From contig CAWENB010000003.1 in assembly GCA_963810525.1 (NCBI GenBank), positions 62,001 to 126,000 of the forward strand: DNA of 64,000 bases, given 5' to 3'. The stretch is from JAICLK01 sp963810525 (GTDB taxonomy: Bacteria; Patescibacteriota; Saccharimonadia; Saccharimonadales; UBA4665). The notes beneath the pieces are model-generated. The model saw only the letters and a program-made list of their open reading frames with translations. It searched no databases and was not told the DNA's origin. This document shows positions 18,006-27,252 of the stretch, piece after piece. The position numbers were made by a program, and so were the translations under genes. Within the stretch, counting starts at the first letter, position 1. Each line of letters opens with the position of its first letter.

Positions 18006-19040
18006 CTACTCCTTCGCCGCCGCTTCGCGGACTTTTTTGGCGACTTCATCCATGACTTTCGGATTTTCCTGCAGGTACTGCTTGGTGGCTTCGCGGCCCT
18101 GGCCGATTTTCTGCTCATTGTACGCAAACCAGGCGCCAGATTTGTCGACTATGCCATTAGCTACCGCCAGGTCCAGAATGTCGCCGGCTTTGGAAATGCC
18201 TTCGTTGTACATAATGTCGAATTCGGCCTGCCGGAAGGGCGGCGCGATTTTGTTCTTTACTACCTTCACCCGCACCCGGTTGCCGATAACGTTTTCGCCC
18301 TGTTTGATCTGCGATGTGCGGCGAATATCCATACGTACGCTCGCATAGAATTTGAGCGCGTTACCGCCGGTCGTCGTTTCGGGGTTGCCGAACATAACTC
18401 CGATCTTCATTCGCAGCTGGTTGATGAAGATTACCGTTGCCTTACTGCGCGAAATCACGCCGGTGAGCTTGCGCAGTGCCTGGCTCATCAGCCGGGCCTG
18501 CAGCCCCATCTGAGCATCGCCCATATCGCCTTCGATTTCAGCACGCGGCACTAGCGCGGCCACCGAGTCAACCACAATAATGTCAACCGCGTTACTACGC
18601 ACAAGCGTCTCGGTAATTTCGAGCGCCTGCTCGCCATTGTCCGGTTGGCTTAAAAGCAGGTTGTCGACATCCACGCCGATGCGTTTAGCATAGGCCGGAT
18701 CGAGTGCATGCTCGGCGTCGATGAACGCGGCTGTGCCGCCCTGCCGCTGCACTTCGGCGATGACGTGCAAGGTGAGCGTCGTCTTACCGGAACTTTCCGG
18801 GCCATAAATTTCAACTACTCGGCCGCGCGGAATTCCGCCGCCGAGCGCCAAATCGAGACTCAAAGACCCGGTCGGAACCGTTTCCACGTTCACGGCGTGA
18901 GCTTCGCCCAACTTCATGATTGAGCCTTTGCCGAATTGTTTTTCTATTGAATCAAGCGCTAATCCGAGCGCCTTCGTCTTACCATCAGAATTACTGGCGG
19001 CCTTGTCGTCTTTCAAGACTTTAGCTTTCGCTTCTGCCAT
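18006..19040 (-). CDS. recA: RecA recombinase
   Basis: 344 residues. Walker A GPESSGKTT at 80-88, Walker B followed by VDSVAALVPRAE, and the L2-region sequence GGNALKFYASVR identify RecA, which forms the strand-exchange filament. Start chosen at ATG 19040 because GGGGAGG sits 7 nt upstream; the frame stays open to a TTG at 19076 without extra support. A TATAAT box lies at 19085-19090. No obvious SOS box was found in front of it. Confidence 0.96.
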   Translation of the reverse strand: MAEAKAKVLKDDKAASNSDGKTKALGLALDSIEKQFGKGSIMKLGEAHAVNVETVPTGSLSLDLALGGGIPRGRVVEIYGPESSGKTTLTLHVIAEVQRQGGTAAFIDAEHALDPAYAKRIGVDVDNLLLSQPDNGEQALEITETLVRSNAVDIIVVDSVAALVPRAEIEGDMGDAQMGLQARLMSQALRKLTGVISRSKATVIFINQLRMKIGVMFGNPETTTGGNALKFYASVRMDIRRTSQIKQGENVIGNRVRVKVVKNKIAPPFRQAEFDIMYNEGISKAGDILDLAVANGIVDKSGAWFAYNEQKIGQGREATKQYLQENPKVMDEVAKKVREAAAKE

Positions 19041-19157
19041 ACTTATACCTCCCCGGAACGCATGCGCGACCCTCAACGCTTATAATTATACCAAACCCTC
19101 GGCTTTACTTAGGCCCTGCGTAACTGCTGTTTTAGTTCTAACACGCATGCTGCTAAA

Positions 19158-20504
19158 ATGAAAGCAGCAGCGTTTTCAAAACTGGTGGGAGAGTATGAAT
19201 TGAAAATCAAAAAGATGCACGGAAACCCGTCGGAGGCTAGGCTCGTAGCCATCGACAAGACCGTTAATGCGATGCTCGAAAAAGCGGTAGCCCGGAAGGC
19301 CACCGACATCCACATTGAGCCCCGGGAGCGCGCCATCGCGGTACGCCTGCGCATTGACGGGCTACTGGAAGAGACAGCAAAATTACCGCTGGCGGCGCAT
19401 TCTGAGCTTAATGCCAACATCAAGCGACGCGCAGGCCTCGACCCGAATGGAACGCACGCGCCGCAGAGCGGGAGCTTTGAATTCGCATCCAAGCAGTACG
19501 ACGTTTCACTGCAGGTAGCCACCATGCCGACCATCAGCGGCGAAAAAATCGTAATTCACCTAAACCCGCACCTGAGCGAACCGGCAACGCTCGAGTCGCT
19601 GGGCTACTGGGGCCGTATGATACAGGAAATTAAGCACGCGGTTGCCGAACCGCACGGACTGGTAATAGTTGCCGGTCCAAACCAAACCGGCACCAGCCTG
19701 AGCCTGCTCGGACTCGTGCATCTTTTGAGCAATCCGGCACTTAACATCGCCACGATAGAAGAAAATATTGAACGGCGCTTGCCCGGCGTTGCTCAAACCC
19801 AAGTAGATATCGCAACGGGGGTCTCTTTCAGTGACGGGCTCGTCTCACTGCTCCGACAAGACCCGAATGTGATAATGGTCAGCAATTTACACGAGCCTGA
19901 GACAGTACGGCTGACACTCGAAGCTTCACTAGGCGGCCACCTGCTGCTCGGCGGCTTGCATGCCGGTTCGGCCGCAAAAGCCGTGATGCACCTCGTTCAC
20001 ATGGGAAGTGAGTCGTTTTTGGTTGCCTCTGCGCTCAAAATCACACTCGGGCAGCGTTTCGTGCGTCACCTCTGTCCCTCCTGCCGTGAAGCCTATAAGC
20101 CGGACACGGTAACTGGCAAAAGCATCAAACGTCTACTACATAACTGCGGCATTAGCTCTGTTAAGCAGCTCCACGAGTTGGAGCTACAAGCACTCACGGA
20201 AGGGTTTGGCAATGACGGCGCACGTTCGCTCAGCACGACTGCGACAAGTATCACCCGGTTGTGGCGCGCTAAACCGGACGGCTGTCCGCATTGCCGCTTT
20301 ACCGGCTACTTTGGCCGGATCGGCGCCTGCGAAGTGCTCAACAATACCGATACAATGAAGAGTCTGGTTGCATCGTCGCCTTCTGCGGCCAGCATTCAGG
20401 CTTTGGCCATTCGCGAAGGCATGATACCGCTCGCGTGCGATGCTTTCGTCAAAGCCCTGCGCGGCCTGACTTCACTCGAAGAAGCCATGCAATTGGCAGC
20501 GTAG
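19158..20504 (+). CDS. PilB/GspE-like ATPase with degenerate active site
   Basis: 448 residues with the full architecture of a type IV pilus/type II secretion assembly ATPase: KATDIHIEP and VRLRIDGLL in the N2 domain, then the core, then zinc-binding CPSC and CPHC pairs. The ATP site is altered. Walker A reads GPNQTGTS at 173-180 where GPTGSGKT is expected (Lys lost). The Walker B/catalytic region reads PNVIMVSNLHEPET where the family has IIMVGEIRDxET (catalytic Glu lost). The Asp-box (TIEENIE) and His-box (GGHLLLGGLHAG) remain. It may be a non-hydrolysing paralogue. Start uncertain: a TAAAAT box overlaps the ATG. Confidence 0.8.
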   Translation: MKAAAFSKLVGEYELKIKKMHGNPSEARLVAIDKTVNAMLEKAVARKATDIHIEPRERAIAVRLRIDGLLEETAKLPLAAHSELNANIKRRAGLDPNGTHAPQSGSFEFASKQYDVSLQVATMPTISGEKIVIHLNPHLSEPATLESLGYWGRMIQEIKHAVAEPHGLVIVAGPNQTGTSLSLLGLVHLLSNPALNIATIEENIERRLPGVAQTQVDIATGVSFSDGLVSLLRQDPNVIMVSNLHEPETVRLTLEASLGGHLLLGGLHAGSAAKAVMHLVHMGSESFLVASALKITLGQRFVRHLCPSCREAYKPDTVTGKSIKRLLHNCGISSVKQLHELELQALTEGFGNDGARSLSTTATSITRLWRAKPDGCPHCRFTGYFGRIGACEVLNNTDTMKSLVASSPSAASIQALAIREGMIPLACDAFVKALRGLTSLEEAMQLAA

Positions 20505-20507
20505 AAG

Positions 20508-21713
20508 TTACTGGCTCTGCGAGCTCAGTTTTTGCTCTGTTTGCGCCCAGTTGGCACGCATCTCAATATAGCTTTGTTGCTGTGGATCGGCCTTATGCAC
20601 TTCCTGCAGGTAGCCGCCATAACTGGTGACCGCACCGAAACTAAACTTCGGCTTGATCGGATGTAATTTCTGAGCGTTCACCAAGTTCAGACAATCGTCG
20701 GGACTAGCTTTGCACTTGGCGCCTATCTGCAGCCACTTGCCGACGTCACCAGTGTAGGGCACACTCATGGATACCGAAAGGTTGAGTGCCAGCCGGCCGT
20801 CCGTGTCGAGCTGGTCAAAGATGAAGTTGCCGAGCGAATAGACGATGAGCTTGCCTTTGTAAACTTCCGTATTTTGTGCCCAGTGCGTGCCGTTGCCGAC
20901 AACAAAGTCCGCGCCCTGGTCGATCATGGCGTGCGCATGACTGGTCTGGGAATCGCTGGCAGTGTGTTCGTACTCCGGTCCGCCGTTCATGAGCGCTATA
21001 ACCGGCATTACTTGCGACCACTTGTGAATGCTCTCGATTTCTCCCGGTGCCGGCGAAAACAGTTCCTTGTAATTATACGAGCAGAACGCTACCGGAAGCG
21101 AGCCGGACACAGTTTGGCCGTTCGGCCTCTCCAGATGTACCGGCAACACAACCGGTTTGCAATCGTCTTTTTCGACGTGAGGGTTGTAGTTGCCGACAAC
21201 TTGAAAGCCGGCCGCATTGAGCCGACTCACCGTTTCGGTAAAGCCGCTCGGACCCATATCGTACATATGATTACTTGACACGTTAAGTATAGGGAAATAC
21301 TCCTTCAGCGTCGGCAGCCAAGCCGGCTTGCAATTGAAGATCAAATCGTTCACCTGTGTTTGGTAGCTGACGTTGCCGCTTGTTACCGGGCACTCCAGCA
21401 CTCCAATCCGAGCGTCATATGTCCCCAGTGTACTTAATTCGCTAAACGGCTGGGCGTAATTGCCGGCCGCGAAAGATTCGACGGCCCGCCCGAGCATAAT
21501 CGTGCCGCTGAATAGGTACTTCCCGGTTACCTCACGATAATTCAACGCCGTCGATTTACTTCCGGTACTAGTCTGACCCGAAGTTGTCGAGTGCAACCAG
21601 TGCGGCTTGAGAACCCATGAACCGGCGATGAGCACGACTAAAACTACCACTCCGGCAGTTGCCCGCCAGCTCCTAAACTTCCGCTTCGCTCGCCCGTTGG
21701 CAAAATACTTCAT
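20508..21713 (-). CDS. CapA/PgsA-family surface protein (metallophosphoesterase fold)
   Basis: 401 residues; N-terminal membrane anchor (~20-38), then a CapA-type domain. Conserved pieces are FSGTIMLGR near the start of the domain, NVSSNHMYDMGPSGF, VVGNGTHWAQNTEVYKGKL and IVYSLGNFIFDQ. The family is named for poly-gamma-glutamate capsule synthesis, but many members stand alone and are of unknown substrate. It is convergent with the PilB-like gene (3 bp apart) and divergent from the pilin gene. Confidence 0.83.
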   Translation of the reverse strand: MKYFANGRAKRKFRSWRATAGVVVLVVLIAGSWVLKPHWLHSTTSGQTSTGSKSTALNYREVTGKYLFSGTIMLGRAVESFAAGNYAQPFSELSTLGTYDARIGVLECPVTSGNVSYQTQVNDLIFNCKPAWLPTLKEYFPILNVSSNHMYDMGPSGFTETVSRLNAAGFQVVGNYNPHVEKDDCKPVVLPVHLERPNGQTVSGSLPVAFCSYNYKELFSPAPGEIESIHKWSQVMPVIALMNGGPEYEHTASDSQTSHAHAMIDQGADFVVGNGTHWAQNTEVYKGKLIVYSLGNFIFDQLDTDGRLALNLSVSMSVPYTGDVGKWLQIGAKCKASPDDCLNLVNAQKLHPIKPKFSFGAVTSYGGYLQEVHKADPQQQSYIEMRANWAQTEQKLSSQSQ

Positions 21714-21748
21714 ACTGCTTACGATAGTATATTATAATGACTGTAATC

Positions 21749-22207
21749 ATGTGGAATTTCAGGAGCTCCAAGCTGCAAGCCGGCTTCACGAATATTGAGC
21801 TGGTGGTACTTTTCATCATCATCTGCGTTCTGGCCGGCTTGATTTTGGCGACCCATAAGGGTATCGACCAGAAGCAGGATAACACCGAACGTCAGCGCGA
21901 CATCGACGAGCTCCGTATCGAGCTGGAATCTTTTTACTTTCACTACAATCAGTATCCGACATTTGCCGATGTTAATAATCCGGCATGGCGGGCTACGTAC
22001 ATGAAGGGGCTCAACAATGAAGTACTTCGCGATCCGAACGGCAGCAGTTATAAACTTGTTACCTCGCCCACGAAAAACGCTTACGCCTATCACGTAACAT
22101 CAACGAACGGCAAGCAGTGCGATGACGTACGCGTCATTTGCACCGAATACACTCTGACTGCTACCCTTGCCGGCGGCGGAACGTATATCAAGAACAACAT
22201 TGATTGA
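21749..22207 (+). CDS. Type IV pilin-like protein
   Basis: About 152 residues with a prepilin signature AGFTNIELVVLFIIICVLAGLIL (read in two parts). Cleavage would be at G|FTNIE, and the conserved Glu at +5 is kept. A helical N-terminal spine and a soluble head with two Cys (CDD, VICTEY) follow. The pilin suits the PilB-like and CapA-like genes just upstream. Start set at ATG 21749, ten nt after TATAAT at 21733-21738; that box overlaps the earlier ATG at 21737. Processing needs a prepilin peptidase encoded elsewhere. Confidence 0.82.
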   Translation: MWNFRSSKLQAGFTNIELVVLFIIICVLAGLILATHKGIDQKQDNTERQRDIDELRIELESFYFHYNQYPTFADVNNPAWRATYMKGLNNEVLRDPNGSSYKLVTSPTKNAYAYHVTSTNGKQCDDVRVICTEYTLTATLAGGGTYIKNNID

Positions 22208-22392
22208 CTCGGGTACGACTAGCGGAACGTGAAAATGCCACGGTTGCTATTGCCTAACTTTATAACAACCAATTTGAGAGCTTGGGCATTTTAAGTCTTC
22301 CTGCTCGCCGGCGTGAACTTAGTGCGGCGATCAAACTGTCATACAAGCATTTGTCGTGATAGCTCAGAGTTCTTAGAAGTTTGCAAATTAAT

Positions 22393-23664
22393 CTAAACCT
22401 TTGCGTTCGTGCTTTCGGTATTAACACCACCGCCTTCGTGGCTAATGTCGCTAGCCCCGAATTGGATGTCAGATGTATTAATAAATGTATCTTTATCCTG
22501 GATGATTGCTTGCGGGGGCAGTTGCGGTGATCGCACCGCGATGCCTTCCAAGCGTTTCACGGCCGTACCGATGGCTAAAAATTCGATCAATCCGCCTTCC
22601 AGTTGGTAAATGTACGTTTTGATACCCAAAACCATGTCAGCGCCGACGGCGACCGATTGGTCCTGGATTCGTTTAAGTGCTTGTTCGCGCGCGCCGTAGA
22701 CGAGCTCTGTCAAGCTGCCCACCTCGCCCTTAGCAATGCTGCGGAGTGCCGCCTTCAATCCGCCGGCCACGCCAAGTGAGAATACCGAAGTACCCAGCAC
22801 CAGCTTCATCGGTACATACCCGAGCCGCATGACGTTCCACATCTCTTCGGCCGTTAGATCACTCGTGATAATGCCGCCGACTTGCGCCGCCAGAGCATCC
22901 AACTGCGGATGGTACGACGCCGTACCGAGCATAATCATTTCCTGCACCGTATCCTGCGGCCCATTGTGGTTCACGCCAATAGACAGGATAGTCGTGCGTA
23001 TGCCGACCACACAGTTAGCTCGATATCTCCGAGCGTCGTCACAAATCCGCTGCAAGGCCAAGTTGCGCGTCGAGGCGAATATATCGCTGTACTGCTTGAC
23101 TTCGCCGTGCAGCATTTGCCGGAATTCACCCACCATATTGCTGCCGATGCCGATGGAATAAGCAACGTTTCCGAAAGCCAGACGCAGTGGCTGGAAACTT
23201 GCATCTATCTGGCAGAACAGCTCCTGACCGTTAGCCGATGATGTCATGTAACCACCTTGCTGCGCCGAGCCTTGCGTATAAAGACTTGAGCCAAGCGACA
23301 GGAATTCTATATTGCCGGGATGGAAAATGAGTTCGCTCGTCACCCCGGTAGCGCCTGAGCCGCCGACTTGCTGCAATTCCTGCTCGAACCGCTGGAGCGA
23401 CAACCGGCGGCCCTCGGAAATCATATTAGTGTACTGCGGTATTTCGCCGCCGAGCGTGGTGTGGACACCCGATATCAGACCGCCGACAAACCCCAAGCTA
23501 TATACGCTATTGCCCATCAGAATGTTGCCCGGAGCGTAGCCACACATCGCCATACAGTACAGTTCATTGCCGTTCAGGCAAGTGCAGATTACACTTGATT
23601 GGCCGGCCAATTGGTTTGGCAATGGTCCCTGATGTGTATCATCGGCCGCACGGAATAAACTCAT
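22393..23664 (-). CDS. Protein of three tandem YbjQ-like (UPF0145) domains
   Basis: 423 residues made of three copies of a YbjQ-type heavy-metal-binding-like domain (PF01906 type), at about 30-130, 165-265 and 280-385. Each copy has the pattern N(V/I)xYSLGxxGG followed by GE(I/V)xxYxxxxxxxRxxALxR and then (A/V)xxVxGIxT. Single-domain YbjQ proteins form pentamers. A fused trimer is unusual. No signal peptide; repeat 1 has several Cys (CTC, CMAMC). TACCAT stands 6 nt before the ATG. Confidence 0.7.
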   Translation of the reverse strand: MSLFRAADDTHQGPLPNQLAGQSSVICTCLNGNELYCMAMCGYAPGNILMGNSVYSLGFVGGLISGVHTTLGGEIPQYTNMISEGRRLSLQRFEQELQQVGGSGATGVTSELIFHPGNIEFLSLGSSLYTQGSAQQGGYMTSSANGQELFCQIDASFQPLRLAFGNVAYSIGIGSNMVGEFRQMLHGEVKQYSDIFASTRNLALQRICDDARRYRANCVVGIRTTILSIGVNHNGPQDTVQEMIMLGTASYHPQLDALAAQVGGIITSDLTAEEMWNVMRLGYVPMKLVLGTSVFSLGVAGGLKAALRSIAKGEVGSLTELVYGAREQALKRIQDQSVAVGADMVLGIKTYIYQLEGGLIEFLAIGTAVKRLEGIAVRSPQLPPQAIIQDKDTFINTSDIQFGASDISHEGGGVNTESTNAKV

Positions 23665-23742
23665 GCGTTAATGGTAACGTTAAAAAGCCGATTAGACAAA
23701 AGCTTAAGCGTAATTAGCTATTCGATTCTGTAAAATCGCCGC

Positions 23743-24396
23743 TCATCGGAGATTTAATCCGTCGGATGGTTTCTTGCGCGGCACCGCCAGGTCATCATTA
23801 CCGCGCTTGGCCGTTTCAGGGCTGTCATTGATGAAATCTTCCCGCGCAATCAGTATTTGCCGGGCGTAGTGTTTCGGATCCGGACAGTAGGGGAAAATGA
23901 ATTTTGAACGTTCTCCGGCCGTTTCCGCCCGAAGGATGCCATAGTTAAACATCTGCGGCAAGATACCGTCCTGAACTACGCCGATGTCCTGCAGGTTCGC
24001 CATTGATAGTTGGCTCATTTGCGTGTCGAACGATCCGGTCTGGTTCACTTGCGTGATGCTGTCACTCGTGATGATCCAGCGGTTTTTATAATAGATGGTC
24101 GACGAAATCCAAAGCCCTATCATGCTGATAATCGCCACCAGCACCCATATAATGAGCGCTGCTTCTTGCATCCGCGAAGGCGATGATTGAGAAGACTGGG
24201 ATAAAAATTGCGGCACAAAGGCCACCGCGGCCGCGAGCAGCACGAGTACGAACCCGACCATGACGTACTGGCTGATCATACCAATAGGATGACGTTTGAT
24301 TTCGCACAGGATTTTTTCGTCCGGCTGCATTGCCGCGAGCGGATTGTCGATGTCAGTAGGATTTATATCGGCCTCCACGTCGTAAGTCTTTTTCAT
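23743..24396 (-). CDS. Membrane protein with bacterial PH domain
   Basis: 217 residues: two hydrophobic helices (~43-65 and ~84-104) followed by a YdbS/DUF304-type bacterial PH domain (KNRWIITSDSITQVNQTG...LSMANLQDIGVVQDG) and a polar tail. Such proteins sit in the inner membrane with the PH domain inside. It lies 8 bp after ruvB but has its own TATAAT box 7 nt ahead of the ATG. Confidence 0.78.
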   Translation of the reverse strand: MKKTYDVEADINPTDIDNPLAAMQPDEKILCEIKRHPIGMISQYVMVGFVLVLLAAAVAFVPQFLSQSSQSSPSRMQEAALIIWVLVAIISMIGLWISSTIYYKNRWIITSDSITQVNQTGSFDTQMSQLSMANLQDIGVVQDGILPQMFNYGILRAETAGERSKFIFPYCPDPKHYARQILIAREDFINDSPETAKRGNDDLAVPRKKPSDGLNLR

Positions 24397-24404
24397 TGTC
24401 CGTA

Positions 24405-25445
24405 TTATATCAAGCTGGCCTGGTTTTCGCTGCTATGAGGTGAGCGGCCGAGATGACGGTAGGTTTTGAGTGTGACTTTGCGGCCGCGCGGTGTGCGCTC
24501 AAGCAAGCCGATCTGCATAAGGTACGGTTCAATAAAGTCCTCGAGCGTGCCCCGCTCTTCGGCCGTGAGTGCGGCGAGCGTTTCGATGCCAACCGGCCCT
24601 CCGTTGTAGCTCTCGATAATGCTTTCGAGCAACATGCGGTCGGCCGGGTCGAGCCCAAGTTCGTCTACCTCGAGCAATTCGAGCGCTTTTGTACTGATTG
24701 TCGTATCGATAATACCGTCGCCATTTACGTCGGCATAGTCGCGGACGCGCTTCAGCAGCCGGTTAGCTATCCGCGGGGTGAGACGTGAACGGCGCGCCAG
24801 CTCCTGGGCCGCCGTTTGATCGATTTTGACTTCCAGAATGCTGGCGGCCCGTTCAATAATCTGCCGGATTTCTTCCGGCTTATAAAATTCCAACCGGTGG
24901 ATGATACCAAAACGATCACGCAGTGGCGCCGCCAGCGCACCCGTCCTCGTCGTCGCGCCGATAATGGTAAACTTCGGCAGATCGAGCCGTAAGCTGCGCG
25001 CGCTCGGGCCCTTGCCGAGCATAATGTCGAGCTTGAAATCCTCCATCGCGCTATAAAGCACTTCTTCGACTGTCCGCGGCAACCGGTGGATTTCGTCAAT
25101 AAATAATATATCACCGTCCTGCAGGTTCGTGAGCAAACTGGCGAGATCGCCCGCACGCTCCACGGCCGGTCCGGACGTGATGCGAATATTCGCACCCATT
25201 TCGTTCGCGATGACGCTTGCCATGGTGGTCTTGCCAAGCCCTGGCGGCCCATAGAGCAGCACGTGGTCTACCGGCTCGCCGCGCTTCCGGGCGGCCGCAA
25301 TCGCCAGCTGCAGATTCTTCTTCAGCCGTTCCTGCCCGATGTAGTTCGCAAAATCCCGCGGCCGCAGGCTGTTTTCGAGTTCCACTTCCTGCTCATCGCC
25401 GGCTGCATCGTTCAACCCACTATTGACTATCCGTTCAACTGCCAT
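24405..25445 (-). CDS. ruvB: RuvB Holliday-junction branch-migration ATPase
   Basis: 346 residues, normal length. Walker A GPPGLGKTTMA, Walker B/sensor FIDEIHRLPR, GATTRTGAL and the C-terminal winged helix (LMQIGLLERTPRGR) identify RuvB, the motor that drives branch migration with RuvA. TATATT at 25452-25457 lies 6 nt before the ATG, so the gene has its own start site although it follows the pentapeptide gene by 15 bp. Confidence 0.96.
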   Translation of the reverse strand: MAVERIVNSGLNDAAGDEQEVELENSLRPRDFANYIGQERLKKNLQLAIAAARKRGEPVDHVLLYGPPGLGKTTMASVIANEMGANIRITSGPAVERAGDLASLLTNLQDGDILFIDEIHRLPRTVEEVLYSAMEDFKLDIMLGKGPSARSLRLDLPKFTIIGATTRTGALAAPLRDRFGIIHRLEFYKPEEIRQIIERAASILEVKIDQTAAQELARRSRLTPRIANRLLKRVRDYADVNGDGIIDTTISTKALELLEVDELGLDPADRMLLESIIESYNGGPVGIETLAALTAEERGTLEDFIEPYLMQIGLLERTPRGRKVTLKTYRHLGRSPHSSENQASLI

Positions 25446-25460
25446 CGTTCTAATATACTG

Positions 25461-26108
25461 TCACGTTTCAAAGTCTACGTCGAGTCCCGCCTCGGCAGCC
25501 AGGAGCGGTGCAAGCTGGACGAGTTGCTCGCTCGAAACGGTCGCGCCTTTGAGTCCAAAAACGCCTTTGATTTCCGAGAGGTTTTCGTCGCGAAGGTCGA
25601 CAGTTGTACATGTGGCGTTATCAAAATTCACGCCTTCGAACTCACAACTTTCAAATGATACGTGCGCAAACTTGGCGCCACTGAAATCGGCGTTTCTTAA
25701 CACACAGTTCGAGAAGCGGACACGTTTTAGCGTCGCGAAACGAAATCCGCTTTCGTCAAGCTTGACATTTTCAAACACACAATCTTCGAGCAACGCTTCA
25801 CCAAAATCGGCGCCGGTCAACCGGCTATCGCTCAGCGTAACCCGCAGCCAGGTAGCTTCGGGTGCGTGCATGCCGGCTGCCTCAATGTGGCGCAAGGCCG
25901 TATCACCGAGTTGTAACTTATCGAATCGGGTACCTGCCAGTTGCACGTTAATGATCGTACAGCTTTCGACTTCCAACCGCTTGGTCGGTCCCAAATCGAT
26001 GCCATGCACTTTACGATTTTCCAGTTCGATGACCTCTATCACCGGCCCGGTCCAATCCTCAAGCCGAGGCGGAATACTGGCCGGCGTCGGCTTCGCAATG
26101 GCCTGCAT
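25461..26108 (-). CDS. Pentapeptide-repeat protein
   Basis: 215 residues with a run of A(D/N)Lxx-type pentapeptide repeats (SRLTGADFGEALLEDCVFENVKL, then VLRNADFSGAKF and FEGVNFDNAT), forming a right-handed quadrilateral beta-helix. Some members of this class mimic DNA and guard topoisomerases (Qnr, MfpA), others have unknown roles. It sits between ruvA (3 bp) and ruvB (15 bp) in the same orientation; whether it takes part in recombination is not known. Confidence 0.78.
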   Translation of the reverse strand: MQAIAKPTPASIPPRLEDWTGPVIEVIELENRKVHGIDLGPTKRLEVESCTIINVQLAGTRFDKLQLGDTALRHIEAAGMHAPEATWLRVTLSDSRLTGADFGEALLEDCVFENVKLDESGFRFATLKRVRFSNCVLRNADFSGAKFAHVSFESCEFEGVNFDNATCTTVDLRDENLSEIKGVFGLKGATVSSEQLVQLAPLLAAEAGLDVDFET

Positions 26109-26111
26109 ACC

Positions 26112-26696
26112 CTACGCCTTAGCCTTCAGTGCCAGTTTAATCCGCTCTTCGGCGGGGAGGCTGGCATCGATGCCTTCGAGCGCCTTCGAGGCGTCCTGAG
26201 CACTGAACCCGAGACTCACCAACGCTTCCACGGCTTCGTCTTTCATAAACAGGCCGTCGGCTTGCAACATGCCGGTAGCGCTGAGCTCGATGCCTTCGAG
26301 CCCGACTTTGTCTTTCAGTTCAACCACGATCCGTTCGGCCACGCGCTTGCCTACGCCGCTGGCACGCTGAATGAATTTGACGTCGCCCCCGGCAATCGCG
26401 GATCGCACCTGGTCGGTGTTACCGATACTCAAAATGTTCAGCGCCATTTTCGGCCCGACACCATTCACGCCAAGCAATTGCTCAAACAACCGCTTGGTAT
26501 CGAGCTTCACAAAACCGAACAGGTCGTGACTTGCTTCCCGGATGTGTTCATGCACATATACTTTGGCGCGCTGCCCCTGTGTCAAACTCCCATAATCTTC
26601 GCTTGTTACGAACAACCCATAGCCGACACCCTGGACATCCAGCACCACAATGTCCGTCAGTTTCTCGGAAATAATACCCATGAGCGTTGCAATCAT
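26112..26696 (-). CDS. ruvA: RuvA Holliday-junction binding protein
   Basis: 194 residues: OB-fold start (MIATLMGIISE), two helix-hairpin-helix motifs (LLGVNGVGPKMALNIL and RASGVGKRVAERIVVEL) and the C-terminal domain that contacts RuvB (EAVEALVSLGFSAQDASKAL). TACAAT lies 8 nt before the ATG. RuvA tetramers hold the junction for RuvB and RuvC. Confidence 0.95.
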   Translation of the reverse strand: MIATLMGIISEKLTDIVVLDVQGVGYGLFVTSEDYGSLTQGQRAKVYVHEHIREASHDLFGFVKLDTKRLFEQLLGVNGVGPKMALNILSIGNTDQVRSAIAGGDVKFIQRASGVGKRVAERIVVELKDKVGLEGIELSATGMLQADGLFMKDEAVEALVSLGFSAQDASKALEGIDASLPAEERIKLALKAKA

Positions 26697-26731
26697 TACC
26701 CGCTATTGTATCGCACTGAGTGCTACAACAT

Positions 26732-26760
26732 AAAACCCCGCGCCGTTTCAAAGCGCGGGG
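26732..26760 (-). terminator. Intrinsic terminator after the proline-rich gene
   Basis: 8-bp stem CCCCGCGC/GCGCGGGG (26736-26743 and 26753-26760) with a 9-nt loop, followed on the minus strand by TTTTA. It lies 20 bp after the stop of the proline-rich gene and isolates it from ruvA. Confidence 0.8.
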
Positions 26761-26779
26761 TACTCTTACGAAATATTAC

Positions 26780-27202
26780 TTACAACGCAGCATCGGTCGT
26801 CGAATCACCGGCCGGAGGTTGGCCGGGATCAGGCAGCACTACGCCAGGCTGCGGAGCGGGCGGTGTCGGGGCGCCAGCCGGCGGTACCGGTGTTTGCGGC
26901 GCCGGAGATGGACCAATTGCCGGAGATGGCGACTCAGGTACAACATCCGGAACGGGAGCCGGAGGTACGGATGGTGCCATCGATGGTTCCGGGGACGAAG
27001 AAGATGGCGCTACTGGCTCAACCGATTGTAATGGCGCTGGCGGGACCGCTGCTGCTCCGGGGTCTGCCGGTGCCGGAGGTACGGGCGGCGGTGTCGGCAC
27101 CGCGCCGTAATCGGTCGATGATGGTCCGGGTGATGGCGGGACCGAAGAACCGGGCTGCGGTATAGCCGAATCTTGGTTGGATAGATCGTTGGCTGGAGGC
27201 AT
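26780..27202 (-). CDS. Proline-rich low-complexity protein
   Basis: 140 residues, mostly P, A, S, V and G (repeats such as PVPPAPAD, PSVPPAPVPD, PPAGAPTPPAP), with no charged patches, Cys or membrane segment. It should be disordered. A clear AAAGGAGA precedes the ATG and a strong terminator follows, so it is a real transcription unit. It sits between ruvC and ruvA. Function unknown; linker or surface-type polypeptides have this make-up but no signal peptide is visible. Confidence 0.7.
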   Translation of the reverse strand: MPPANDLSNQDSAIPQPGSSVPPSPGPSSTDYGAVPTPPPVPPAPADPGAAAVPPAPLQSVEPVAPSSSSPEPSMAPSVPPAPVPDVVPESPSPAIGPSPAPQTPVPPAGAPTPPAPQPGVVLPDPGQPPAGDSTTDAAL

Positions 27203-27252
27203 GGTTTTTCTCCTTTATACTAATGATTAAACTGTACCATACATTTTCCGGC

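Noticed and set aside
18890..19157. LexA/SOS box in front of recA
   Set aside because: No clear palindromic box of the known types; GAACTAAAAC near 19130 is only a chance half-match.
26720..27165. Gly/Arg- and Thr/Gly-rich plus-strand frames opposite the proline-rich gene
   Set aside because: Composition is the mirror of the GC-rich proline codons; the minus frame has an SD site and a terminator.
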